Shown here: piece after piece, positions 35,440-46,200 of the stretch
Position numbering within the stretch: the stretch's first letter is position 1
How the letters are laid out: the number at the start of each line of letters is the position of its first letter
Source: Juglans regia
Lineage: Eukaryota > Streptophyta > Magnoliopsida > Fagales > Juglandaceae
DNA length: 64,000 bases
Assembly: GCF_001411555.2 (NCBI RefSeq)
Contig: NC_049904.1
Coordinates: 26,735,370 to 26,799,369, forward strand
Direction of reading: 5' to 3'
The notes under the pieces: model-generated
What the model was told of the DNA's origin: nothing
The model's input: only the letters and a program-made list of their open reading frames with translations
Database searches by the model: none
Translations under genes and position numbers: made by a program

Positions 35440-35912
35440 CCTATATAACATCTTGATCTGCCCCCTTGGCAGCTTTCAGGCACAAACCGCTCTGCAACAA
35501 ACCGCTCGAGCGAAGATCGGAGAGTTTGCTCGAGTCTCGCGAGACACTCCGCTCCAGCGAGACACAAATTCTAGTGTTCGCTCAACATTCCGCTCTAGCC
35601 AATGTTCATTTGATTGTTCACTCAAGTCGCGCTTGACACTTCATTCAAGCAAAGTACACAGTTTTTGCCATATTAGGTTTCCAGCGCCACTCACTATAAA
35701 TATATCATATTAGACTTGTGTTAGAGGACCTCAAACATATTTTGAGAGAGAACAATTGTCTAGTGAGTGCATATTGTGTGAGATTTCTAGAGCTCTATGG
35801 ACGTAGGTAATTTACTGAACCACGTATATTGTGTGTCGTGTTCTTGATTGTGTTGTTTTTATTTTATTTGTCATCGTTGGTGTGTGTGTTTTGCATAACA
35901 TTTCACAACAAA
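35440..35912 (+). mobile_element. LTR remnant (possible Copia-type)
   Basis: A CACTATAAATAT core-promoter-like stretch near 35690, a GTGAGATTTCTAGAG block, and an end ACATTTCACAACA followed by ATTGTAGCAGAGGTGGG, which resembles a decayed TGGTATCAGAGC primer-binding site. The left boundary is unknown and no internal coding follows. Confidence 0.4.
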
Positions 35913-36169
35913 TTGTAGCAGAGGTGGGAAACCAAAAATCTCTTATGTTTAATACAAAAACAGTAAATTTTATTATTCAAGGCTAGAGATCACATCTCAT
36001 CACACCATATCAAAAACCACCCATCCAGAGCCTTACCTCAATTTCAACCGTAATAAAAGTAAAAATAAAATAAAATAGAACTAAATAATAGCATACCAAC
36101 TTTGAGAAATGCAACCTAAGAAGATCCAAACTAAGACCCTCTTCTTGTTTCACTTCTTTTATTGAACTA

Positions 36170-37433
36170 TTACTCAATCCTCTCAACTGGAACTTCAGTG
36201 CTAGTTTCCTCTGCCGCTTCAGCTGGCTTCTCTTCCTCCACTGTTTTCTCTGCCTCAGCCGGGGCTGCTGGGGCCTCAGCCGCTTCTGCAGCCTCTACTT
36301 TGGTCTCTACCTTGTTCACCTCCTCAGAAACAGGCTCTATTGCCACTTCTCGAGTCTCTTCCTCTGTCTTCTCTGCTGCAGGCTTCTCTGCCTCAGTCTC
36401 CTTGGCTTCCTCTACCACTTCCTTGGTCTCAACTTCAGTTGGAGCTTCAGATTCAGCAGCGGCGGGTTGCTCTGCTGCTGGGGCTTCAGGTGTTGCTTCT
36501 TTTGTATCCTCAGTAACTGGTTCTGGGGCAGCAGGTGCTGCCACTGGCTCTTCTGGTGTTGTCTCCTTAGTTGTGGTCACCTCAGTTTTTTCATACTCTG
36601 GCAATGTTGTTGGAGCCGATGCTATCTGCAATACCCGATTTACCTTAAATGACAGAGATGAACCAATGCAAAAGTTCTTGAACAACTTTAAAACGACTTC
36701 ATGCTTTGTATATCAAGCAGTAAAACTCAATTATGCAAAGCTGAACGTAAACAGAAGTTTTGGGACTAATAAGTAATAATACATTGAAAAAAAAGGCAAT
36801 GACAAAGTAGCCAAGACAAATGTAAGACATGACATTACAACAAAAGTTCTCCATATCGTTCCTCTGTTGTATAACAATCTGATGACTGATGAGGTTAAAA
36901 ACAATAAAAGAAAAGCCTTGGATTCATCAGATCAATACTCTTTTATCAAGGTTGATGGAACTGATCAGTCAAAAGAGCTAGATTTAGTTTGATACAAAGC
37001 GTTACCATAACTCTGATCAGATCGAGTTAGTGCTATACCTAGCACATGTTCATTACGATCTGTTGTCACAAAAAAAATAAAAAAATCTTTTTTTCTTCGG
37101 CAGGCAAAAGAAGAAAAGGGTAGCCGAAGATGGATGATCCGTCATTTGCGAGGAAGCTAGAGTGTGTGCGGTAAATACCAAAATATTTGACATATTTTCT
37201 CTGATCATATATGCTGATCAGGTTGATCAGACATGCAGGAAATCTACCATTGGTCTAAAACAAGAACCCTACTGCAAATACTTCAAACACTGTCAAAGAT
37301 GGAATCATGGAATGATCTATCAGAAACTGTATGCAAATGGATTCTACGAAAAGCAGACGATATATATATGTATATATATAAGCAAAAGTGAAAGTGAAAG
37401 TAGTAGTTGAATATATACCTCAACAGTGGCCAT
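36170..37433 (-). CDS. Hev b 5-like acidic Glu/Ala/Pro-rich protein (2 exons, 156 aa)
   Basis: Minus-strand exons 37433-37419 (MATVE) and 36625-36170, with donor GTATAT and acceptor TTGCAG; the intron is 793 bp. The protein is nearly all Glu, Ala, Pro, Thr, Val and Lys, starting MATVEIASAPTTLPEYEKTE and ending STEVPVERIE. Start, composition, repeated EEKPAE-like blocks and the EVPVE tail match the rubber-tree latex allergen Hev b 5 family (151 aa), which is intrinsically disordered and of unknown biochemical role. There is no signal peptide or membrane segment. A TATA box lies ~115 bp upstream of the start. The large plus-strand open frame over the same bases is a compositional shadow. Confidence 0.88.
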
Positions 37434-37545
37434 TTGATATACAAAGAGAAGTATAAAAGAAGTTGGAACAGAGAACGGAAGGAGGAAGCGAGAAATATGA
37501 TCAGTAGTTGATAGCTGAGGTGAGGAGCTGATCCGAGTGAGAGAG

Positions 37546-37555
37546 CTATATATAG
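37546..37555 (-). promoter_or_regulatory. TATA box of the Hev b 5-like gene
   Basis: CTATATATAG (palindromic) about 113-122 bp upstream of the minus-strand ATG at 37433. This spacing would put transcription start near 37515-37520 and leave a ~85 bp 5' UTR. Confidence 0.6.
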
Positions 37556-37787
37556 AGGCGTGAGTGCTGTGTAAAAATAACAAAAGAGATGGAAAGGGAG
37601 GGAGTGTGATCAGCGCCAGAAGAATCTTTGCAACGAGACACCTCACTTCAGTACTGACACAAACTAAAGCACATTATAATTAGTAAGTCTAGCTGTGAAT
37701 GTTTTCCTTTCTTCTTTCTTTCTTTTTTTTTTTCTAAAGAATTCAATGTATATATTTTCCCAAAATAAAAAAAAATATAAAAGTTAA

Positions 37788-38028
37788 GACAACGTCTCGT
37801 TTGTGTTTATAACTCTTTTTAACTAATTTTATTTTATCTAATCATTACAATTTTATCAAATTTTCACACAAAATAAAATAAATAAATCAACTTTTTCAAA
37901 TTCTAAAATAAAAATAATATTAAAAAAATATATTCTAATAATATTTTAGAATATATTTTATTAATAATATTTTATTCAGCTTTCATTTCATTTCATCTCA
38001 TCTTATCTGTAAAAACAAACAACGTCAT
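37788..38028. mobile_element. MITE of the ATCTCATC family (~240 bp)
   Basis: The start GACAACGTCTCGTTTGTG and end AACAAACAACGTCAT are inverted. The interior CACAAAATAAAATAAATAAA and AATAATATTAAAAAAATATA matches the copies at 9375 and 62000. Confidence 0.75.
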
Positions 38029-38394
38029 ATGTATTATTTATACCTTTAAAAAAGTTCCATTAATTGTGAATGCCAAATGGTGGAGACCATATATATATAT
38101 ATGTATGTGATATCAATATCATATCATGTGATATCAGTATCATATTTCATGTGTTATGATTTATTTCTTTAGCAATAATACTTTCCATTTTGAAGCTTAA
38201 TATTTCTACTGATATCATAAATTTGAAATAATCTTACATGTCAATAACTTAAATAATAATCACTTCAAAATGTAATATATAAATGTGAACAATAGGGTAG
38301 GCACTAGGCAGTGCAATATTACAATCTGCTTTAGAGGCCAAAACAACATCAATAGCCCTCATCATAAAGTAAGTACTGTACCTGTGATGATAGT

Positions 38395-38398
<4 letters not shown>

Positions 38399-38438
<40 letters not shown>
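38399..38438. repeat. (AT)n microsatellite
   Basis: About 20 consecutive AT units. Confidence 0.95.
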
Positions 38439-38443
<5 letters not shown>

Positions 38444-40484
38444 ATTTAAATACCGAATATGCTACAAATTTTATTTGCAATTTGAGTACCTGACTCAGGC
38501 AAGGCATAAAACCAGCATGGTAAGTCCAAATATGAAATATTATAAGAGTTTTGTTACTCATTATTTTATACACTATATTTATTTTTATTTTATTTATGTT
38601 AAATTAATTAAGTTCTTCTACTTATTATCTATATATCATATACTTGTTAAGGAAAAAAATAAAATAAAATAAAAAAAAATATGTGTGGTGTGTGATGTAT
38701 GAATGATGAGTAGAATTTCTCAACATTATATATATGAAAAATTCTACCTATGATTCTCACACCACACATCACACATAATTTTTTTATTTTTTTTTCTCTT
38801 ATTAAATGTGTGATGTATAGATGAAAAATAGAAGAAATTAATTAGTTTAGAAAGAATAAAATGAAAAAAAATAAAAATATGTGTGTGGACATAATTCAAG
38901 CTCTATATTGAATGAATAAAAATGTACCAATCAAAATCTAAAATACCCAAAAGATCGATTTAAGACTTAGGTTGCATTTGAATACTGAGGTAATCTCAAA
39001 ATTTTATGAATAGTAATAAAAAAATAATGATAGAATATTAAATAATAATAAATAATAGATAAAAAATAAAAAAAAATATTATTCACTGTCCAAACTAATC
39101 CTTATTCAAGCAGACCATTAAACATTGATTTTTGGAAAAAAACAAAACAGGAGCACCTTTTACTTTAGGAGTTTGCCTTTATTTTTGGGGGGTGTTTCAA
39201 TTGATTGTTCACCGTTTTTAAGGTTTTCTTTCACTGTCGAAATAGCAAATCACCACTATTTTTTCTTAGAAACCAAACACATTCCATCATGAATGCTATG
39301 TAATGGAGATGAACCGAAAAAAAGCCAACAAGCTGCCCTAGGGCGGTGCCCGAGGTGGGACCCTTTACCACCCACTGCGATCATTACTGTCCAGTCGGCC
39401 CCGCCCAAAATATAATATATGATGACGTGGCCTGCTTCTCCGTCCTTGATCCTGACCCTGCCCCATTGCTCCTAGCGTTGGGAACCGCCCCTTTTATAAA
39501 AGTCGGAACGCCGTTGGGAGGAGGGCCCACCTGTGGATGCTTTCCAGTTCGTATTCCTCGTGACTCCGGACCTATCTACATCCGTCGGATTTGCCGTGCT
39601 GGATCACAGTCAGTCCTATGATTCATTTAATATTATTTTCGAAATAATGATACAATGTAATCCTTACTTTAATCGATTTATTATTTTTATCTTTTAATTT
39701 AAATACATATATTCAAATCTTAAAGATAAAATGATAAAATTATTAGATAGAAAAATGTGATATAAGATTTTCTGGTGTTTATTAGTGATGTGATACAATT
39801 TTATTTATAAAATTTAAATTTGTAATTTTTTTATAAATTAAATGTTGTCTCATCAATAATGTAGAGTATTCATTATCTATATCGGTTTATGAAAATAATT
39901 TTTTATTTTGATATTTCAGGTCTTTTTTTATATGAATTTTCAAAAATATTTTCTTTGAATAAAAAAATAACTTTATAATAAATCTTTGAATTTTCTTTTA
40001 GATTTATATAAAGATCTTTATAAAAAAAAATTATTTTATACATTGAAGTGACTTAATATAATTTATAAAATGTACTTTATAATATAAAAAAATTATAAAC
40101 TGATAGATAGTTCACAGTAAGTCATGTGAGATGGACACACTCATCAATTTTATATAATTTAATGATGACTATTTTTTCCTTATGATTCAGACATATAAAA
40201 CGAAAAATTATTAAAATATATATATATATATATCACTAAACCATTAATTTCAGAGCTGATTATAATTATGAAAAAAAATTAAATTATGTATTTTTCCAAA
40301 TTAATATAAAAAAAATCCTCAACAATAATACTTTAATATTAATAAAAAAAAACTTGTAAAAAATTATTTTTACCGAAAGCCTCACAAGGTGGGCTCATTG
40401 TATTCTTAAACTGTAAAGTTGGTGGAAAGTTGGACGGTGGAGTGGGGTCCCACCTAGATTATGGACCTCAGCAACGGTCATCGA

Positions 40485-40495
40485 GTGGTAGAACG
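40485..40495. promoter_or_regulatory. G-box/ABRE-like CACGTGT
   Basis: GCCACGTGTATATA. A second site, CCCCACGTGTATACACGTAGG at 40677-40697, holds the 14 bp perfect palindrome ACGTGTATACACGT. No gene starts close by, so regulatory use is unproven. Confidence 0.35.
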
Positions 40496-40918
40496 CCACG
40501 TGTATATAGTCATCGAAAAATGGGAAATTTTAATTCGGATGAGGTCATCGAAGTGGGCCTACAAATATTTTGATGCCTATGTAGGACCCACTGTCCCATG
40601 CATAGTCAATACTAATTACTGCTATAATTCTCCGTCCCATGATTTTTTGTTTTAACGTTTCAAATGTTGATGTCTCCCCACGTGTATACACGTAGGATCA
40701 TGCTGGCCAACCAAGGTATTAATAATTTTCTGCCATGCTTGCTTTGATTCACCACAGTGTACTGTAATTGGTCCCACTCCAATGGCTGCATCTTAGCTTT
40801 TATTATGCCAACATGTATTTCTTCTTAATTGCGACTGGTTTGGCAAACATTACTTTTCTCCACTCAATGACTCGTAGATTTCCCTCTTTCTTTTTACAAC
40901 ATCAAGAAGACTAAGAAG

Positions 40919-41102
40919 ACGTTTGGATTCGAAGATGATTTTAGATGAGCTGAGATGAGCTGAGATGGATTGTGAATAGTAATGAGATGAGTTGTGAATA
41001 GTAGTGAGATTTATGAATTAAAGTTGCTGAATAGTAGTGAGATAAGTTGAGATGAGCTGAAATGAGTTGAGATGAGTTGAGATCACTTACGAATCCAAAC
41101 GA
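40919..41102. mobile_element. MITE with GTTTGGATTCG ends and GATGAGATGAG core
   Basis: The left end ACGTTTGGATTCGAAGATGA and right end TTACGAATCCAAACG are inverted repeats. The core is a run of GAGCTGAGATGAG and GTGAATAGTAATGAG blocks. A related inverted copy forms 62635-62822. Confidence 0.8.
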
Positions 41103-42331
41103 ATCCTAAGCATTAAGGTTTCGTGGTTGATTTATTTGGTATTAAAGTCTACCTCCATAAATTTTATAATAAATAAATAATTACAAACAAATAAAGTAAA
41201 CCGTGACGTTGTCGCAATCTCAAAATATATTATCAATCCAAATATTATGAAGTTACACTTAAATATATTGAATCAAATTTCGTACAAAAGATGAGGTAGA
41301 AAAAAGTTATCATTTTTTTATCTTTTTTTTCTCCTCTCTTACTCGTGCCGTACCTATAATGTCTCAATAAAAAGTCTAAATTACATGATCTGTACTTTAA
41401 AAAGATTAGTCAATTATACAATTGGAACCATATTGAAATTTTATAAAAAGTAAGAACTTTTCATTTTCAAGTAATATGAGATTTTATTCACCACCTACTA
41501 TTATCTTTATCATATAGGATATCACAATACCCTTACCGTTTAATAGTTTATAAATTTTATTGATATGTTGCTTAATTTGTCTTGTCAATTGAACTAGCAA
41601 GTTCCTGCCATTGTAAAAGGCGTTGCTCATGGAGTGGACCTTCCACTGAATATTTCAATTATCAATCAAAAGAGCTCAAAATATCCACCACTTTGGAAGC
41701 TCGTTTGAGTCGAAATTGCTGCGAGATTTACTAAATCGTTGTAATCATTGCCCACCTCCTTCAATTTTACGTTTTTTGTGACAAAATCGTTTTGTTGAAC
41801 ACCAGACTAGAGAGTTTGATCATCTCATCTGCACCCACTCTCTGTTTACAGACAAGTTATTTATGGCCGACTTATTTAGCAAGGCTTGAGCTATTTGGAA
41901 TACAATAAACAACCCTATTGCTCATGGAGGAACTCATGCAGGAAATTGAAAAGCACCACATGAAAACACTACGGTCAGGTGCGTAAATCCGAATGCGGAT
42001 TGGAGACCGTAAAGACAATGTTTTTCATATTCAGATGCAAATAAAATGAATCCATAGAATTGTTTTCCAAATGAAGCTTTGGAATGTTAAATAGAAATGA
42101 AGTGTTAGAATAAAGATAAACCCTTGGGGATGATTTATCATGCTGTTGTGAGAGTTTTGGGAGGCGCCACCAATATCCTTTTAAGGAGTACACCTAAAGA
42201 TTAGAACTGAAAACATGGGGGAAAGAGCTGTGGAGCCATGGTCCCCATGGTACTCAAGATGTTGGTAACAACATGGGGGGAAAAAAACTGTGCTGTGTAC
42301 AACCTCGTGAATCAGCAGACGCCATTCCTCA

Positions 42332-43180
42332 TCAGAGAGCCTTTCTCAAAACCGCTTCAGCACGTTGCTCAAATTTGGGTAGGGCCCAGTCATGCTGAAC
42401 TATGTCGAGACTGTCTTTCTCAGCCCCCAAACTCTGAAAAAGAAAGTCACCGAGGCAATCAATTTTTTGAAAGTTCACATATATCAAAAGAAAATGCTAC
42501 TCTTCCAGCAGGAGCACCCACTGGAATTTTATTTTTTATTTTTTATTTTTTACCTAGTGATTAAGTAAGTCTTTTCTAATGATGTTGTAAATTTTTTATT
42601 TTTTAAAAAAATATTTAAAAGTATTAAAAAATACCTGTGAAAAAAAACAAAAAAAAAAACACATACAAAATACACTAGTGGGTGTCCCCAGTGGGAGCTC
42701 CCAGCAGTGTTTGTAGAGCCACCCTATATCAAATGTCTCATCTGGCAGAATTTGTTCCACTGAGAGTACAGTACCAGATATACGTATATGGAGCAATATC
42801 AGCTGAATCCCAGACAAAAAGTTTCAAATTAATTCATATTAGAATCCTACCGATTCCTAGGACTGTTCATCTGGGCCGGGTTTTTTCCCGGCCCGGCCCG
42901 GCCCGGAACCCGGAAAACCAGGTTCCAGTTCCAGGTTCCGGCCCGGATCAAACCCAAGCTGGTACCCACATGACTTAGCCCGGGTGGACCCGGGCTGGGT
43001 ACTGGGTTTTATACCCAGTACCCAGATTTGAAACCCGGAACTCGGATTTAAAAAAAAAAAATTACGGGCATCAAAACGACGGGCATGAATCATTAGGGTT
43101 TTTCTCTGGACTTCATCTTCATCTCCCATTCTCCCTTGCGCCACAACTCTCAAGTCGACTCTCAACCTCTCTCTCTCTCA

Positions 43181-43211
<31 letters not shown>

Positions 43212-46200
43212 ACTTAGGCACAGTAGCACAACAATACCGAGAGGTTTAGGGTCTGTAATGTCGTCCAAAACTGTATGTAAGACTTTCTTGAATTCTTCCG
43301 TCAATTGCTTCTGTTTTCGTTAATTATGTTGATTTTGTTGGCTGAAATAGCTTGATTTTGTTGAAGATTTCTGGGTTTAGCTTTGCTTGTTAGCACCAAT
43401 ACCTTTCACACACTGTCTGGTCTTGATTTGATTTGATTTTCACTTTGTTTATTTCCCCCAACTTGGAAGGAAAAAAAGGGACTATGCAACGAAACAACTG
43501 TTATCTAACAAACATGGGTATTATGTATATCATGGACTATGGGACTGTTCTGTTATTGACCAAAATGATATGCTTAATTCCCACTTAAAAGGTTATTGAC
43601 CAAAATGATATGACCAAAGTTGAGACTGTTATGTTTTTGCCATGTAATGAACCATAAAATGCTAGAGTTTAAAATATTGATCCATAAAATGCCAGAGTTT
43701 AAAATTTTAAATATGCTCAAGAGATCAGAGAACCAAAAGAAAGAATGCATGCAACCTTTCATTTACTGTATGTCTGTGACTCAATACCAGACTTAATTGT
43801 TTTTCTCCTATAACCCCTCCTTTTACTGTGTATATCTGGCCTTTATTGGTACTTTGTTAACGGAGTGACTGTAGTATCAAAAATAATGATGGTCTGCTCT
43901 TTATCCAGGAAAAAGAAAGCTAAATACTTTTAAAGTTTCATGGCTGAGAAAATCCATGACAGTAAGTTGTGAATCACTATTAAATCATCCTGGAAACAAC
44001 CAGAATTATTTCCATTAGCTTCAGAGAGCACAAGACTACTGCACTTATAATCATGTAATACACTTATACATCCTAATAAGATTACTGCATATCAACAGGA
44101 ACACAGCAGCATATTTACCTTTTTCTTTTTTGTCGGTTCTGTTTCTTTATATGTGTGTTTCTTTATATGTTTGCATAATTTGTGTGTTTGATTATTTATT
44201 TTGTTATACTTGATTATTAGTGTTTGATTATTTATTATATTGTGTTTGGTGGTTTTTATTACTCAATAACAGATGGAAGAAGATTCTGTGAGTAAGTGCT
44301 TTCTTCTTGCATAATCTAGAGGCTACAACTATTTATGATGTTTAGAAAATGATTATCATTGCTTCTATTTTGATTGAGAATCCATTCATGCATGAAACTG
44401 AGATTCCATTGTCATTGTGGTTCTGTCCAGATTTTTAGAGTTTTAAGTGGTAGGGCTTGCTGTTTCCTGTTTGTTTGGTACTTATTAATGCCACCATTGG
44501 CAAATGTTATGTCCTCCCAAAGCTCAAAAATTGGCAAGCAGGCTGAGATTTATTCGATTAGCTATAATATATACATGGTAGGGCTTGCTGTTTCCTGTTT
44601 GTTTGGTACTCATTAAAGTGAAATGTTAATTTCTCTTACACACACGTCTTTGTCATGGCCAAAACTTTCAAGCTGTCAAAAGGTATGTGCAGTGTGAGGT
44701 ATATACGACAGAGCACATCACTCCGAGCCATATGTTTTAACTGACTGAATAATGCTACCATTCTGGTCTATAGGCTCATAGGGCATGGATTTTGGCTGGT
44801 TGTTTGAACCAGGCTGCAATAAATTAAGGGCTGCTACCAAAAGATTTATAAAACAGTGGGATACTTCTTTTTTCCCAAGTAGAACAACAAAACCTGACCC
44901 AGCTGATTGCAATTGGAAGGAAGGAGGTTTTTTTTCCCTCTTATAGCATCTAGTTGGGATTGAGCTCAGCATTTAGAGCTGTTAGCTCCAAATGCTTAAA
45001 GCCTTCTAATTAATAATGATGGAGACAGTGGTGGGGTTGAAGGAAAATGGACTTGAGAGAGGTTTGATTGAGAATCCATTCATGCATGAAACTGAGATGC
45101 CATTATCATTGTGGTTCTGTCCAGATTTTTAGAGTTTTATTTTTGTCAAGTTTATGTACACCTATTATATTGCTTCTAGTTTGTACAGGTTGTAACAAAT
45201 GCTCCTTTCCCATATGGCGTGCAACAGCATCAAATACTAGTTTCTGATTCAGCCAAGAGAGTTATCCTATGATTGTTGGAAGAAGAGCTAATTGATGGAA
45301 AAATTTCTGATTTTTTGCAAACAATTTGTTGTGTATTAGAGTTTGATTAAAGCAATGCATGTGTTTTGTAATATTCTTAGCAAATTAGTTCAAACAATGT
45401 AATATGTAGTTGATTGCATCTTGTATGTCGCATGCATTTTACATGATGAATATTGATTTATTTATTTTTACATGCATTTAGTTAAAAGTTAATTAATTGT
45501 TTATAGGCTTATGTTGTATTAAGAAGTAAGACTAAAAGAGATTTATATTGGTTTTCTATTGAGAATATGATTTGAAATTCTAAATGGAGAAAAAATATTT
45601 GAAGTACAATTATTAATAATAATAAAAAAAAAAAACCCGGATTTCCGGGTTTCAAAAAACCCGAATCTAGCTGGGTTCCGGCCCGGGTCTGACCCGGACC
45701 AACCCGGTCCGGGTTCCAGCCCGGGTTTGAAACCCGGGTCCCGATCTGGGTATACCCGGGTTGGAACCCGGATGAATACCCTTACCAATTCCTACATATT
45801 ATTTCTAGGTTGGTCACTCACAATCTATGAATACATGTTGACAATAAGCATTTACGGCAACTATTGCAGATATTTCTAGATGCATAATCAGCTGTCCTAG
45901 TTCACTGGTCAAGACCAGTAGCTCTTACACAAAAGTGCAACCACAATCCCACCTAAGCTGACAATGCATGCTGATATATTTATATCACATAGAGATAGAG
46001 AGACATGGAGGTGGAGGAGGTCAGGTAATATGGGCACACGAGCAATAGTGAGAAGAAAAAGAAAGGTGGGAGGGGTGTACAGGAGCGGGTTGTTCTGTAC
46101 ACTTGAGGTGCTCAAAATAGCTGGCATTTCCCAACAAAAACCAACAAAGTAGGGTGTCAATTCAAGAACTACCAGAGTAGCCAAAAATTTAACAAGCCAT

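Larger units (their letters stand above)
34301..36169. other. Intergenic: LTR remnant and microsatellite, no gene
   Basis: AT-rich left part with a decayed repeat style; an A-run near 34520; a compound (TG)n(AG)n microsatellite at 35221-35271; and an LTR-like remnant up to about 35912. No coding frame is supportable. The region 35930-36169 probably includes the 3' UTR of the minus-strand acidic-protein gene. Confidence 0.55.
37556..42331. other. AT-rich intergenic region with MITEs, no gene recognised
   Basis: Contains a MITE at 37788-38028, an (AT)n run at 38399-38438, a pair of inverted GTGTGATGTAT-type segments at 38540-38830 (probable MITE), a GC-rich unit at 39340-39620 whose 91-codon frame I do not recognise, ACGT-core motifs at 40488 and 40680, and a MITE at 40919-41102. 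The long tract 39640-40380 is very AT-rich and shows nothing else. Confidence 0.6.
42858..45784. mobile_element. hAT-like non-autonomous DNA transposon (2.9 kb) in the last EMC3 intron
   Basis: Flanked by the 8 bp near-duplication CCGATTCC (42850-42857) and CCAATTCC (45785-45792). Ends read TAGGACTGTTCATCTGGG and, on the other strand, TAAGGGTATTCATCCGGG. Both subterminal regions are dense in CCCGG/CCGGG motifs (42870-43040 and 45630-45780), typical of hAT subterminal repeats. There is no transposase domain. The interior resembles a spliced transcript's leader with a long CT tract (43162-43206), then AT-rich DNA with internal direct repeats. Confidence 0.82.

Noticed and set aside
36162..36776. 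Plus-strand 204-codon Ser/Ala-rich open frame
   Set aside because: It is the exact antisense of the Hev b 5-like exon; the Glu/Ala/Pro codons of that gene leave few stops on the other strand.
39346..39621. 91-codon open frame in a GC-rich island
   Set aside because: No recognisable motif and no exon partners nearby; noted only as a compositional island.
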